Made by a program: the position numbers and the translations under genes. Below, one piece after another: positions 1-8,500 of a DNA stretch of 64,000 bases. The stretch comes from an uncultured Lachnospiraceae bacterium (lineage in GTDB: Bacteria; Bacillota; Clostridia; Lachnospirales; Lachnospiraceae): contig CAJUDZ010000011.1 in the NCBI GenBank assembly GCA_910584965.1, positions 1 through 64,000 of the forward strand. The letters are read 5' to 3'. The notes under the pieces were generated by a model that did not search any database, was not told where the DNA came from, and worked only from the letters and a program-made list of their open reading frames with translations. Each line of letters opens with the position of its first letter. Within the stretch, counting starts at the first letter, position 1.

Positions 1-53
1 CGCATTCTCCCCTGAAATGGTTTCTGCTGCGGCAATTTCCTAATAGAATAAAA

Positions 54-77
54 AACGCAGGCTCGGCAGCCTGCGTT
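54..77 (-). terminator. Intrinsic terminator, first of a tandem pair
   Basis: Nine-base arms AACGCAGGC (54-62) and GCCTGCGTT (69-77) enclose a 6-nt loop. Read on the minus strand the stem is followed by TTTTTTATTC, a good U-tract. It repeats the stem of the hairpin at 145-168 and would terminate anything that reads past that one. Just right of it lies a small palindrome, AGAATTTAC-TGC-GTAAATTCT (81-101). Confidence 0.75.
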
Positions 78-110
78 CTAAGAATTTACTGCGTAAATTC
101 TTATCGAAGC

Positions 111-134
111 CCTCCACGATTACAGCAATTTTCT
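111..134. repeat. Dispersed terminator-linked repeat, copy 1
   Basis: A 24-nt block with core GATTACAGCAATTTtCT. It recurs at 21437-21460 and 27997-28020, each time directly beside an A/T tract and a hairpin terminator. A half copy (GGCAATTTCCTAATAG) is at 31-46. It is therefore a small family of intergenic repeats attached to terminators; function unknown. Confidence 0.6.
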
Positions 135-144
135 ATAAATTTAA

Positions 145-168
145 AACGCAGGCTCGGCAGCCTGCGTT
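145..168 (-). terminator. Intrinsic terminator of the alcohol dehydrogenase gene
   Basis: Perfect 9-bp stem (145-153 with 160-168), loop tcggca, lying 8 nt past the stop codon of the minus-strand dehydrogenase gene, and followed on that strand by TTTTAAATTT. Stem and loop are the same as in the hairpin at 54-77, so the 3' end plus terminator seems to have been duplicated. Confidence 0.8.
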
Positions 169-176
169 CCAGGAAT

Positions 177-1259
177 TTACTCAAAAATTCCCATTATTTT
201 AACATAATCTTCGGTTTTATCCCGCATGATGCGAAGCCCCGTTTCCAGCTCCGCCAGCGGGTATGTGTGCGTAATAAAGTTCTCCGGCACAATCTTTTGT
301 TCGGAAAGCCTGTCCAGAATATCATGCCAGTCATCGTCCGCATCATGGGTAAAGGAAGAGTTCCACGTCCCAAGAACCGTCAGCTGATTCCGCAGAATTT
401 TCCAGTATACGGCCTTTTCAAACCGCATATCCGTGTACGGATTACCCATCAGCATCAACCGGCCGGCCGGCGCCGTATAATCGACTGCCTGCAAAACCGT
501 TTCATTTCTTCCGACGCATTCAAAAAAGACATCCGTTCCCAAACCGTCTGTCCGCTCCCTGATCCACCGGCCGACATCCTGTTTTCTGCCGTCACAATAG
601 CAGTCATCGGAAAATCCCATCCGCAGAAATGCCTGTCTCTGGGCCTCTTTGTTTCCGATAGCCAAAATTTTTCCAATCTCCTGTCCGGAACGTCCGGGTT
701 GGACATTCTGTGTTTTCATGGTATCCTTTAAAAGCATCAGCAGCAACAGCCCGATCGTCCCAAGCCCGCATACGACTATCGTATCGTCAGCACAGGGCCG
801 AACTCTTCGTAGCGCATGCACCGCTACCGCCATCGGTTCTAACATCGCCGCCGCTTCCATAGATACCCCTTCGGGCAATTCAATTAAATTATCCGCCGGA
901 ACCGCGGCATACTCCGCAAAGCCGCCGTTTCTGCGGGAGCCGAGATAGCTGTAACTCCTGCACATTTCATACTGTTTCTTCCGGCATGGCCCACAGCTTT
1001 TGCATGGAATCAACGGATAAATGCCCACACGTTTTCCAAGCCAGCCCTTATTCGTTCCCTCATCCGCCACGACGCCGGAAAATTCATGTCCCGGAATCAG
1101 CGGAAATGAATAGGTTCCGTTTCGGTAAATTCTCGGTATATCGGAACCGCAGACGCCGGCCGCCCTGACTCTGACCAGCACTTCGCCGTCTGCCGGCACA
1201 GGCGTTTCCACATTTTCCAGCCGCAAATCATGAATACCATGCAAAACCCACGCTTTCAT
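177..1259 (-). CDS. Zinc-dependent alcohol dehydrogenase, galactitol-1-phosphate 5-dehydrogenase-like
   Basis: Medium-chain dehydrogenase/reductase of 360 residues, the usual family length. The N-terminal GroES-like domain has the catalytic-zinc motifs GVCGSD (Cys near 37) and GHEFSG; a structural-zinc cluster CKSCGPCRKKQYEMC follows near 87-101. The Rossmann nucleotide-binding motif is GLGTIG near 165. Of the MDR subfamilies the order and spacing fit GatD-like sugar-phosphate dehydrogenases best, which oxidise a polyol phosphate with NAD+. No gatABC transport genes lie in the window, so the substrate is unproven; L-threonine or sorbitol dehydrogenase-like activity is possible. The gene ends in a double terminator (54-168). 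Family call firm, substrate weak. Confidence 0.85.
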   Translation of the reverse strand: MKAWVLHGIHDLRLENVETPVPADGEVLVRVRAAGVCGSDIPRIYRNGTYSFPLIPGHEFSGVVADEGTNKGWLGKRVGIYPLIPCKSCGPCRKKQYEMCRSYSYLGSRRNGGFAEYAAVPADNLIELPEGVSMEAAAMLEPMAVAVHALRRVRPCADDTIVVCGLGTIGLLLLMLLKDTMKTQNVQPGRSGQEIGKILAIGNKEAQRQAFLRMGFSDDCYCDGRKQDVGRWIRERTDGLGTDVFFECVGRNETVLQAVDYTAPAGRLMLMGNPYTDMRFEKAVYWKILRNQLTVLGTWNSSFTHDADDDWHDILDRLSEQKIVPENFITHTYPLAELETGLRIMRDKTEDYVKIMGIFE

Positions 1260-1310
1260 CCCTCATTACTCTCCCTGATTCTGTCTTTTTCTTCCTGAGT
1301 CATTTTGTTC

Positions 1311-2702
1311 TCAGTCTGCCCGCTCCGTTTCCTCAAACAAATCATCCCGCGTTATATTTTTCAGCCATACGCCGCTCCGGTAGCGTTTCAGCACCCAGGG
1401 CCATTTCACAAACTCGTCGGTACAAAGCAGAAAATACACCCACATTACGGGCAGTTTCAGCGCGAAAGCCGCCAGGAATCCCAGCGGCACGGCATAGCAC
1501 CACATGTCGATCGTGTCACAGATAAAGCCGAACCTGCTGTCGCCGCCCGCCCGGAAAACGCCTGCGATCAGCGTCGTATTGACAGCCGCGCCCATAACAT
1601 AATAGGTATTGATGAGCAGCATATATTTCAGATAGTGCATGGCCTGTTCCGACAGGGCCGCATATTTTAATACAAAGGGCATGATCGCCAGAATGATCAG
1701 ACCGCCGACGGCTCCCGTAATAACGGTCAGCTTCATCAGTTTCTTTGCACCGGTCCTGGCCTCCTCCAGTTTGTTTTCCCCAATGATGTTTCCGATCAGA
1801 ATGCCGCCCGCGCTCGCCATGCCAAAACAAAGGATCGTTCCGAAGTTCCGGACGACGATGACGAAAGAATTGGCCGCTACCGCATCCGTTCCGAGATGCC
1901 CGATGATGACGGAGTACATGGAAAACGCTACGCTCCAGCTGATATCGTTCCCGAGCGCCGGAAGAGACAGTCTGACAAAATCGGAAAATAACGCTTTATT
2001 CCTGATAAACAGATAGCGGAAATCCAGTTTGATATCTTTGCTCATAAAAGATACCGCGAAACAGAGCGCCAGTTCGATCAGCCGGGACAGCGACGTCGCA
2101 ATCGCCACGCCCTTTGCACCCAGTCTCGGCGCACCGAACAGACCAAAAATGAAAACCGCGTTTAAAAAGATATTCAGGGAAAAGGCGGCCACATTCAACG
2201 CCGTGCAGATGACTACCCTGCCGATGCTTCGAAGTACTGCCAGATAAACCTCGATGATTCCCCAGCACAGATAGCTTATGCTCATATAACGCAGATAGGA
2301 AGCGCCGATCGCAATCAGTTCCGCATCATTGGTAAAAAGACGCATCATATTTTCAGGCATGATAACCGCCAGCCCTGCAAACAGCATCGATATCAGGATG
2401 GAAAAACGCATCGCAATTCCTTCCACGATCTGAATCGCACGCATATCTCCCTTTCCATAGTACTGCGCGCACAGCATCGTAGCGCCGGTTCCCAGGCCGT
2501 AAAAAACCATAAAAAGAACACTGGCATATTGGGATGCCAGTGATACTGCCGAGATAGACGACTGTCCTACATAATTGAGCATAACCACGTCGGCGGAGCT
2601 GACCGCCGCGCTAAGCAGGTTCTGGATGATAATCGGCAGCACCAGTTTAAAAATCTGTCGGTAGAACACGTCGTTCTTTATCTCATTGAATTTATTTCTC
2701 AT
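1311..2702 (-). CDS. MATE family multidrug exporter (first copy)
   Basis: A 463-residue polytopic membrane protein with about 12 hydrophobic segments in two homologous halves, as in Na+- or H+-coupled MATE antiporters. The start FKLVLPIIIQNLLSAAVSSADVVML and the following GQSSISAVSLASQ, cut here only by memory of the family, match the conserved first two helices (residues 17-55). A GGAG site sits just before the ATG. It lies in the same orientation as the deacetylase gene upstream (37 nt gap) and the dehydrogenase downstream (51 nt gap), so it may share a transcript. Substrate cannot be read from sequence. It is only distantly related to the plus-strand MATE gene at 5533. Confidence 0.9.
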   Translation of the reverse strand: MRNKFNEIKNDVFYRQIFKLVLPIIIQNLLSAAVSSADVVMLNYVGQSSISAVSLASQYASVLFMVFYGLGTGATMLCAQYYGKGDMRAIQIVEGIAMRFSILISMLFAGLAVIMPENMMRLFTNDAELIAIGASYLRYMSISYLCWGIIEVYLAVLRSIGRVVICTALNVAAFSLNIFLNAVFIFGLFGAPRLGAKGVAIATSLSRLIELALCFAVSFMSKDIKLDFRYLFIRNKALFSDFVRLSLPALGNDISWSVAFSMYSVIIGHLGTDAVAANSFVIVVRNFGTILCFGMASAGGILIGNIIGENKLEEARTGAKKLMKLTVITGAVGGLIILAIMPFVLKYAALSEQAMHYLKYMLLINTYYVMGAAVNTTLIAGVFRAGGDSRFGFICDTIDMWCYAVPLGFLAAFALKLPVMWVYFLLCTDEFVKWPWVLKRYRSGVWLKNITRDDLFEETERAD

Positions 2703-2739
2703 GATAACGCTCCAATTTTCTGATTTTCATATTCGCTCA

Positions 2740-3609
2740 TTAATAGTCTTTCAGCGTCACCGTTTCGCCGGGCGCCACAGAATAAACCTCCCCCGCAGCC
2801 TCCAGCCAGACAGTGCGGCACGACGGATTATATACTTTCGACCCTTTTGCAGAAAAAACAAGGCCGCGGTAAGCTTCCACATAATCGGCAATCTCACCGT
2901 TTGCCGCCATCCAGATTTCTTCCCGATATCCGGACACATAGGCCAGAAAGTTTTCTATCACATCCCAGTTATCCTGTCTCGCAAATTCATAAGAATGACC
3001 CCACAGATAAAAAAGCTGCGGCCGGTTTATGATATGCGGATTTTCCCTGCCTTCACAAAACGATTCGGCCAGTTCCATCAGACGGGGATCCGCATGATGG
3101 CAGGTCGGATGCCACTCCAGAAAATCCTCCGGAATATCAAATTTTCCCGTTGATACGACGGTGCGGGCATAGCGGATTCCGGCCGTTTTCAGCATGGAAA
3201 GGACGGACTTATCATATATGCCGAAAGGATACGCATGACCCTGTACCAGATAGGGTACAAGTTCTTCCAGAACCTTCCGGTCCTCCAGTATTTCATAAAG
3301 CGCGGTACTTCCGCATTCGGTCAGCGCAAGATGCCTCGCCGCATGGGTCGCCACTTCATGTTTTTCATACAGCTGCGGAATTTCCTCCGCCGTTATAACG
3401 GAATCTTCCACATCTCTTCCGTCTATTTTAATCATACAGTTTCTTCCAAACAACGCCGTATTCAGATTAAAAGTGCCTTTGACGCCGTATTTGTCCATAA
3501 GCGCTATAAGACGCCGGTCGTGTACGATACCGTCGTCATAGCTTAACGTCAGCGCTTTCCGTTTTCCCTCCGGAAAACGCAGTTTATTGATTTTGAATTG
3601 AAATGCCAT
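2740..3609 (-). CDS. Polysaccharide deacetylase family protein
   Basis: A 289-residue NodB-fold protein of carbohydrate esterase family 4 type. The first motif is LSYDDG (residues 21-26, catalytic Asp pair), a His-x3-His metal motif occurs in ATHAARH, and AYPFG and YLWGHSYEF match later active-site blocks. There is no signal peptide, so it would act in the cytoplasm or leave by another route, which is unusual for peptidoglycan deacetylases; an intracellular sugar or amide substrate is possible. The start follows the upstream stop codon by a single base and its ribosome site GAGGGGG lies inside the upstream gene, so the pair is translationally coupled. Confidence 0.85.
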   Translation of the reverse strand: MAFQFKINKLRFPEGKRKALTLSYDDGIVHDRRLIALMDKYGVKGTFNLNTALFGRNCMIKIDGRDVEDSVITAEEIPQLYEKHEVATHAARHLALTECGSTALYEILEDRKVLEELVPYLVQGHAYPFGIYDKSVLSMLKTAGIRYARTVVSTGKFDIPEDFLEWHPTCHHADPRLMELAESFCEGRENPHIINRPQLFYLWGHSYEFARQDNWDVIENFLAYVSGYREEIWMAANGEIADYVEAYRGLVFSAKGSKVYNPSCRTVWLEAAGEVYSVAPGETVTLKDY

Positions 3610-3610
3610 T

Positions 3611-4039
3611 TTATAATTCCCCCTCTTCCTCTTCTTCCGCGGACACTTTGCCTTCCGCTTTCATTTTTTCCCTTGTAACATGCAGATACCGCCGCAGCAC
3701 ACAGAGCAATATAATGCTGATTACAGAAATGAAATCTTCCACCGCCGTCGTCTCGGTGACAATCATATGCCTCGCAACGAGGAAAATCAACACTTCCATA
3801 ATATTGTCGGAATTGGGCCGGCAGAGCATCTGCAAAAACTCAATGCCGATAACGATCACAAAAATCTCGTCCAGATACACCCGGAAAGATTCCATATCTT
3901 CCAGTATTTCGCGGAATATCGCAAAGTCCTTAATCAGACTGCATATCGAAAGCAGAATCCCGATTAAAACCAGAACCGCAACACCCCGTTCCAGCAATTC
4001 GCATATTTTAGAGATACTTCCTTTAAATTTCACCGGCAA
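3611..4039 (-). CDS. PsiE-like small membrane protein
   Basis: A 142-residue protein with about four hydrophobic helices (near 19-38, 54-73, 80-97 and 100-118) and a strongly acidic end (SAEEEEEGEL). The spacing of helices and the block around EFLQML and RHMIVTE resemble the PsiE (phosphate-starvation-inducible) family of inner-membrane proteins, whose role is unknown. It sits between an HD-GYP phosphodiesterase gene (13 nt) and the deacetylase gene (1 nt), all on the minus strand, so these three likely form one operon. The family assignment is from pattern only. Confidence 0.55.
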   Translation of the reverse strand: MPVKFKGSISKICELLERGVAVLVLIGILLSICSLIKDFAIFREILEDMESFRVYLDEIFVIVIGIEFLQMLCRPNSDNIMEVLIFLVARHMIVTETTAVEDFISVISIILLCVLRRYLHVTREKMKAEGKVSAEEEEEGEL

Positions 4040-4052
4040 CCCTCCCGTATTA

Positions 4053-5309
4053 TTAATGAAAAGCCTGGAATCGTTCGATCATGACCGCATACTGCTCTTT
4101 GATCTTGAGGTACAGGCCGATCGTATCCACCTTCTCTTTCTCAAACGCCGCAATCACCTTGTCATAATTTTTCATCAGTATATCGACCGCACCTTTGTTG
4201 ATCTTATTGTTCTCCGCATCGCCCGTCATGATTTTTTTGATCAGATCGCTGTCAAAAGCCTCTTTATAACTTCGTTTCCCATACAGGGCGCTCAGGATGT
4301 CGGCCACCGCCGCAATTTGCTGAGGCAGGGTAAGCTGGGCCTCGGACAGACCTCTATGATAACCGCTTCCGTCCAGTTTTTCATGATGTCTGACCGCAAT
4401 CTGAAGTACCGCATCGTCCACGACTCCCTCCAGAATCATTTCCGTAATGCGGACATGCGCTTTCATCACCTTCATTTCCGCATCGGACAGACGGCCTGTG
4501 GATTCCAGTATATTCAGAGGAATCGCGATTTTACCGAGGTCGTGCAGGAGCGTGCCGTAGTACAGATCGCGCAGATCTTTTCCCGTCAGCCGCATCAGAC
4601 GCCCGATCTGCTGCCCGAAATTGACGGTCGCCAGCGTATGTACGACGGTATGCTCGCTTCTGAAATCGATGGTGTAAACGAGCATTTCCAGAAATCCCTT
4701 CTTATACTGTTCGGAAAAAGCTCTTTTGGAAAGCAGTTCCGTCAGCTCTTCCTTATAGGCGCCGCTTACCAGATTGGCCGTAATGCCGTATTTTACTTCC
4801 GCCCGATGAAATAAATCCAGCGCCGCGCCGGAAAATTTGATATCCCGGTATCTGTTAAAATAATCCTTCTCCATCTTTTCTTCTTTCAGATGCAGAAAAG
4901 TATCCATTTTATCCGCCAGATTCAGGCATTCGATAATATGTTTGTAGCGGCTTTGAATCAACCCATAACGATTGTAATCCAAATGATGATAAAGCACAAT
5001 CTCCGCTTTATCATCCATCGGAGATAAATATTTCAGAAAAAGAAAACCGTAAATGGAATGGGGCCACAGATTTTTCGTCTCAAAATCGCTGACATTTTTG
5101 ATATCATCCTCCTTAAAAAGTCCAATATCATGAAGAACGCCAAGCATCGTATAGTCCACCAGTTCCTGTTCCGTATGTATCTGTTCACATTCCAGCATTT
5201 TATATAGAATATAACCAGTAATTTCGCCATGATTCATGATTTTTCCATTGATGATATCGAGCGTTTTTCTGATAATTTCGTATACATCCTTGCTGCTGAT
5301 GATGCTCAT
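4053..5309 (-). CDS. Tandem HD / HD-GYP cyclic-di-GMP phosphodiesterase-like protein
   Basis: 418 residues carrying two HD domains. The N-terminal one has GVLHDIG near residue 70. The C-terminal one is HD-GYP-like: a conserved early His, LLHDLGK near 255, and HHEKLDGSGYHRGL near 310. HD-GYP enzymes hydrolyse the second messenger c-di-GMP with a di- or tri-iron centre. Here the signature tripeptide is GYH instead of GYP, so activity or specificity may differ. No receiver, PAS or membrane domain is present. The gene leads a probable operon with the PsiE-like and deacetylase genes, which suggests a link to surface polysaccharide, but this is inference. Confidence 0.85.
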   Translation of the reverse strand: MSIISSKDVYEIIRKTLDIINGKIMNHGEITGYILYKMLECEQIHTEQELVDYTMLGVLHDIGLFKEDDIKNVSDFETKNLWPHSIYGFLFLKYLSPMDDKAEIVLYHHLDYNRYGLIQSRYKHIIECLNLADKMDTFLHLKEEKMEKDYFNRYRDIKFSGAALDLFHRAEVKYGITANLVSGAYKEELTELLSKRAFSEQYKKGFLEMLVYTIDFRSEHTVVHTLATVNFGQQIGRLMRLTGKDLRDLYYGTLLHDLGKIAIPLNILESTGRLSDAEMKVMKAHVRITEMILEGVVDDAVLQIAVRHHEKLDGSGYHRGLSEAQLTLPQQIAAVADILSALYGKRSYKEAFDSDLIKKIMTGDAENNKINKGAVDILMKNYDKVIAAFEKEKVDTIGLYLKIKEQYAVMIERFQAFH

Positions 5310-5403
5310 TACCTGTTTCTTCCTTTCTTCCGTATCCCTTTCCTACCCATTATAATCTATATGGAAAAATTTTGCACCCTCAATTTTATCATAATTTCGC
5401 CGG

Positions 5404-5432
5404 TTGAACTTTGTGCTGTTTTTCTATATAAT
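5404..5432 (+). promoter_or_regulatory. Sigma-A promoter of the plus-strand MATE gene
   Basis: TTGAAC (5404-5409), a 17-bp spacer and a perfect TATAAT (5427-5432). The expected start point, near 5439, lies inside the long inverted repeat at 5433-5471. Confidence 0.8.
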
Positions 5433-5471
5433 AGTATGAGAACGGTTCGCAAAGCGAACCGTTCTCATACT
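5433..5471. promoter_or_regulatory. Perfect 18-bp inverted repeat over the MATE transcription start
   Basis: Arms 5433-5450 (AGTATGAGAACGGTTCGC) and 5454-5471 are exact reverse complements separated by AAA. The repeat begins one base after the -10 box. No U-tract follows, so it is not a standard terminator. It could be an operator for an unlinked repressor, or a hairpin at the extreme 5' end of the mRNA. Confidence 0.75.
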
Positions 5472-5532
5472 AAAGAACTCCTGAATACGGCGTTCTTCAT
5501 ACCGATGACTTGAAAAGAGAGGTATCGTTCCT

Positions 5533-6909
5533 ATGAACTTACTGAAAAAACTGACAGAACCGGTGGATATGACGGAAGGTTCTCCCTGGCAGAAAATCGT
5601 GTTATTTACCGTTCCCATGCTGATCGGAAATATCGCGCAGCAGCTGTACAATACGGTAGACAGCGTCGTTGTCGGCAATTATGTGGGAGACAACGCACTG
5701 GCGGCGGTTGGCAGCGCAGGCCCCATTTTAAATCTCCTGATCGTTTTGTTCGTGGGAATCAGCGTGGGCGCAGGCATCATGGTGTCGCAGTACTTCGGCG
5801 CCAGAGAACGCGAAAAGCTGTCCCTTACCATCGGCAACTGCATTACGCTGACCGCCATTGCGACGGTATTCGTCATGGTCGTGGCTTCGTTGATCGCAAG
5901 ACCCCTGCTGGAGCTTTTGAAAACACCGGATTCCATTATCGACTGGTGCCATTCTTACCTGCTGATACTTTTTATCGGCTCGGCCGGACTTGCCTATTAT
6001 AATATTCTGAGCGGCATTTTGAGAGGGCTTGGCGATTCCATGTCCGCTCTCGCCTATCTGCTCATATCGACGGTGATCAATATCGTATTGGACCTGCTCT
6101 TCGTGGCAAAGCTCAACATGGGCGTCAACGGCGTGGCGCTTGCTACCGTGATCGCACAGCTGATTTCCGCCATTCTGTGCCTGTTCCGTCTGAAAAAAAT
6201 GCAGGATATTTTCACGCTGCGGACCGAACACCTGAAACTGGAAAACCAGTATGCCGCAAAAGTCATTCAACTGGGACTTCCTTCCGGCATTACGCAGGCA
6301 ATTCTTTCGATGGCGATGATTATCGTGCAATCGCTGACAAACAGCTTCGGAGAAATGTTCATCGCCGCCAACGTCATCATTATGCGCGTGGACGGTTTTG
6401 CCATGATGCCAAACTTTTCTTTCGGCACGGCAATGACGACTTATGCCGGACAGAACGTGGGAGCAAAACAGCCGGAGCGGGTAAGCCGCGGCGCCGTACA
6501 GGGTACCCTGATCGCCATGGGAACTTCCGCCGTTATTACGGGCCTGATTCTGCTCTTCGGCAAATCGCTCATGGGAATCTTTACAAAGACGCCGGAGCTT
6601 GTGGAGTTAAGCCGGTATATGATGGGCATCCTCGCCGTCGGTTACATCGCAATGGCCGTGACGCAGAGCCTTTCCGGCGTCATGCGCGGCGCGGGCGACA
6701 CGGTGACACCCATGTGGATTTCCATCGTCACGACCATTTTTCTCCGGGTCCCGATCGCCTATGGCATTTCCTTCCTGACAAGAACGGCCGAGCTGCCTTA
6801 CGGAAGACAGGAATGTATTTTCATCTCTCTGCTCGTTTCCTGGCTGGCAGGTGCGCTGATCACATATTTCTTCTACCGGCACGGAAAATGGAAAGATAAG
6901 GCGGTCTGA
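5533..6909 (+). CDS. MATE family multidrug exporter (second copy)
   Basis: 458 residues with twelve predicted helices in two halves; the start MTEGSPWQKIVLFTVPMLIG, followed by an AQQLYNTVDSVVVG block, is typical of the NorM/DinF-like branch common in Clostridia. These pumps export cationic drugs or metabolites using an ion gradient. The ATG is preceded by AGAGAGG at about 10 nt. It stands alone on the plus strand with its own promoter (5404-5432) and the inverted repeat at 5433-5471, so it is probably individually regulated. It converges on the uncharacterised gene ending at 6936. Confidence 0.92.
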   Translation: MNLLKKLTEPVDMTEGSPWQKIVLFTVPMLIGNIAQQLYNTVDSVVVGNYVGDNALAAVGSAGPILNLLIVLFVGISVGAGIMVSQYFGAREREKLSLTIGNCITLTAIATVFVMVVASLIARPLLELLKTPDSIIDWCHSYLLILFIGSAGLAYYNILSGILRGLGDSMSALAYLLISTVINIVLDLLFVAKLNMGVNGVALATVIAQLISAILCLFRLKKMQDIFTLRTEHLKLENQYAAKVIQLGLPSGITQAILSMAMIIVQSLTNSFGEMFIAANVIIMRVDGFAMMPNFSFGTAMTTYAGQNVGAKQPERVSRGAVQGTLIAMGTSAVITGLILLFGKSLMGIFTKTPELVELSRYMMGILAVGYIAMAVTQSLSGVMRGAGDTVTPMWISIVTTIFLRVPIAYGISFLTRTAELPYGRQECIFISLLVSWLAGALITYFFYRHGKWKDKAV

Positions 6910-6935
6910 AAAGCATTTTTGTGCACTATGCCTTA

Positions 6936-8459
6936 TCAATTGTAAAAAGCATCTTTTGGTACCCGAGACCCCTTCCCGTCGTCCGTCGTCCCCGTTCCAT
7001 CCGCTTTCCACGATGATGTTCCTTCCTCTTTCCCGGCTGTTCCCGGAGCAGATTCTCCGCCAGGCTGTTCTCCTGCGGCGCCTTCTCCGGCAACAGCTTC
7101 CATAAGCTGTTCTTCGCCTTCCGCTCCGTCCCCTGTTTTCTCCGCCAGATCAAGACCGGATGTCTCATCGTCGATCTGCTGTTTCATCTGCTGTATCTTC
7201 GCATCCTCCGCGATGGCTCTCATGATCAGGTTCACATCCTCCGGAGAAAACATGCCGATTGCCTTCGCCAGATCGCCCAGATTATCCCGGTTGACGATCA
7301 GGCTTCCGCCGCCGGACAACGGAATATTCAGGCAGTTTTTCTGATTGCTGGTATCCCCCAGACAGAGCGCTCTGTGTTCTTCATCACATACAAATACGAC
7401 GCCGTTATATTCGATGATGCCGTCTTTTGCCAGATAGAAATACGGCACGCCGTTGTCCTCCGGCATCCCTTCCGTCATCGCCATATTCCAGAGTTCCGAC
7501 TCGCTGAGCCCTTCCACCTTGCTCTTATCTCCGTTCTGCTGCTCCAGCTTTGCAAAAAGTTCCTGAAGCGTTTTTCCCCAGGAAGACCGGACTTTTCCGT
7601 CCTCATGTAACTTTTCAATGCGGCTGTCTGTCACGAAGCTGCTCCAGTCTCTCTGATCCGCCATAAAAGCATCCGCGCTTTTTGCCCTTCTGTCTCCCAT
7701 AATGCTGTTTTGTGCATAGGAAAGCAGCTTCTGATATGTGCCGCTCGTCTGACTGCCTAAAATCCCCTGAGAATCCGCATAAGCGCACAGGGCGAACATT
7801 TCAAGCTGGGTGGCGTTCTTCGGATCCACATCCCTCGGACTGACCATGTACAGCTCTTCTTTACCGTTCTTTCTCTGCATCCGTATTTCGATGACGGGAT
7901 TGCCGGCCGTGGAATCCGCCCTGTAACTTGCCGAATATGTCGTACCGTCTTCCAGCGTGCCGAAGCCGATGATGCCGCTGTTTGCCCTTCCTTCTTTCTG
8001 ATAGAACCGGATTCCGTTCATTTCTTTTACAGCACCGTCATTCTGAAGCGCGGCATTTGACCATGCGTCGCATACTTTGGCGGCATTTTTATAGCCGACC
8101 ATATTTCCGGCCTGATACTGTTCATCCCGCCATTTCCGCAGAGCGCCCAGATAATCCGCTTTCTGCGCGTCATCTTTGGCCGGATGATCAAAAGAATCCA
8201 GATCTTCTTCTTTCAGCCATCCTTTTCCGATCAGATAATCGTTCAATGCCTGCATCTCTTCATAAGAAGCATTCTCCGGGTCTACCGATGCCGGATCAAA
8301 ATCCGGATTTCCAAAAGCCCTCGCCGTATCCTGTATCATTGCGCTGCTCCCGTAAGCATACGCCTCGTCGAATCCCGGTGCCTCCACGCTTCGGCCGGCC
8401 CGTCCGTACTGATACGGATTGTAAAACGCATTTCCCTGTCCGATTCCTGTTACTGCCAT
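6936..8459 (-). CDS. Uncharacterised 507-residue protein with N-terminal TGIG motif
   Basis: I do not recognise a named family. The protein has no signal peptide or membrane segment. It opens with MAVTGIGQGNAFYNPYQYG, similar in layout to the start of the next gene upstream. The middle (about 60-420) is mixed alpha/beta with many Trp/Tyr residues and looks folded; the last 80 residues are a disordered Gly/Glu/Ala/Thr-rich tail. A GGGGAGG site precedes the ATG. It is the third gene of a row ECF sigma factor - NGIG protein - this gene (gaps 44 and 41 nt), so it is a candidate target of that sigma factor. Confidence 0.7.
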   Translation of the reverse strand: MAVTGIGQGNAFYNPYQYGRAGRSVEAPGFDEAYAYGSSAMIQDTARAFGNPDFDPASVDPENASYEEMQALNDYLIGKGWLKEEDLDSFDHPAKDDAQKADYLGALRKWRDEQYQAGNMVGYKNAAKVCDAWSNAALQNDGAVKEMNGIRFYQKEGRANSGIIGFGTLEDGTTYSASYRADSTAGNPVIEIRMQRKNGKEELYMVSPRDVDPKNATQLEMFALCAYADSQGILGSQTSGTYQKLLSYAQNSIMGDRRAKSADAFMADQRDWSSFVTDSRIEKLHEDGKVRSSWGKTLQELFAKLEQQNGDKSKVEGLSESELWNMAMTEGMPEDNGVPYFYLAKDGIIEYNGVVFVCDEEHRALCLGDTSNQKNCLNIPLSGGGSLIVNRDNLGDLAKAIGMFSPEDVNLIMRAIAEDAKIQQMKQQIDDETSGLDLAEKTGDGAEGEEQLMEAVAGEGAAGEQPGGESAPGTAGKEEGTSSWKADGTGTTDDGKGSRVPKDAFYN

Positions 8460-8500
8460 AAATTCTATTCCTCCCCTGCCTTTTAAATTTGGTTCCTGAC

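Noticed and set aside
3603..4814. Long plus-strand open frame of 403 codons opposite the PsiE-like and HD-GYP genes
   Set aside because: It is antisense to two genes with clear motifs, is rich in Arg/Ser/Ile as expected for a shadow frame, and shows no domain.
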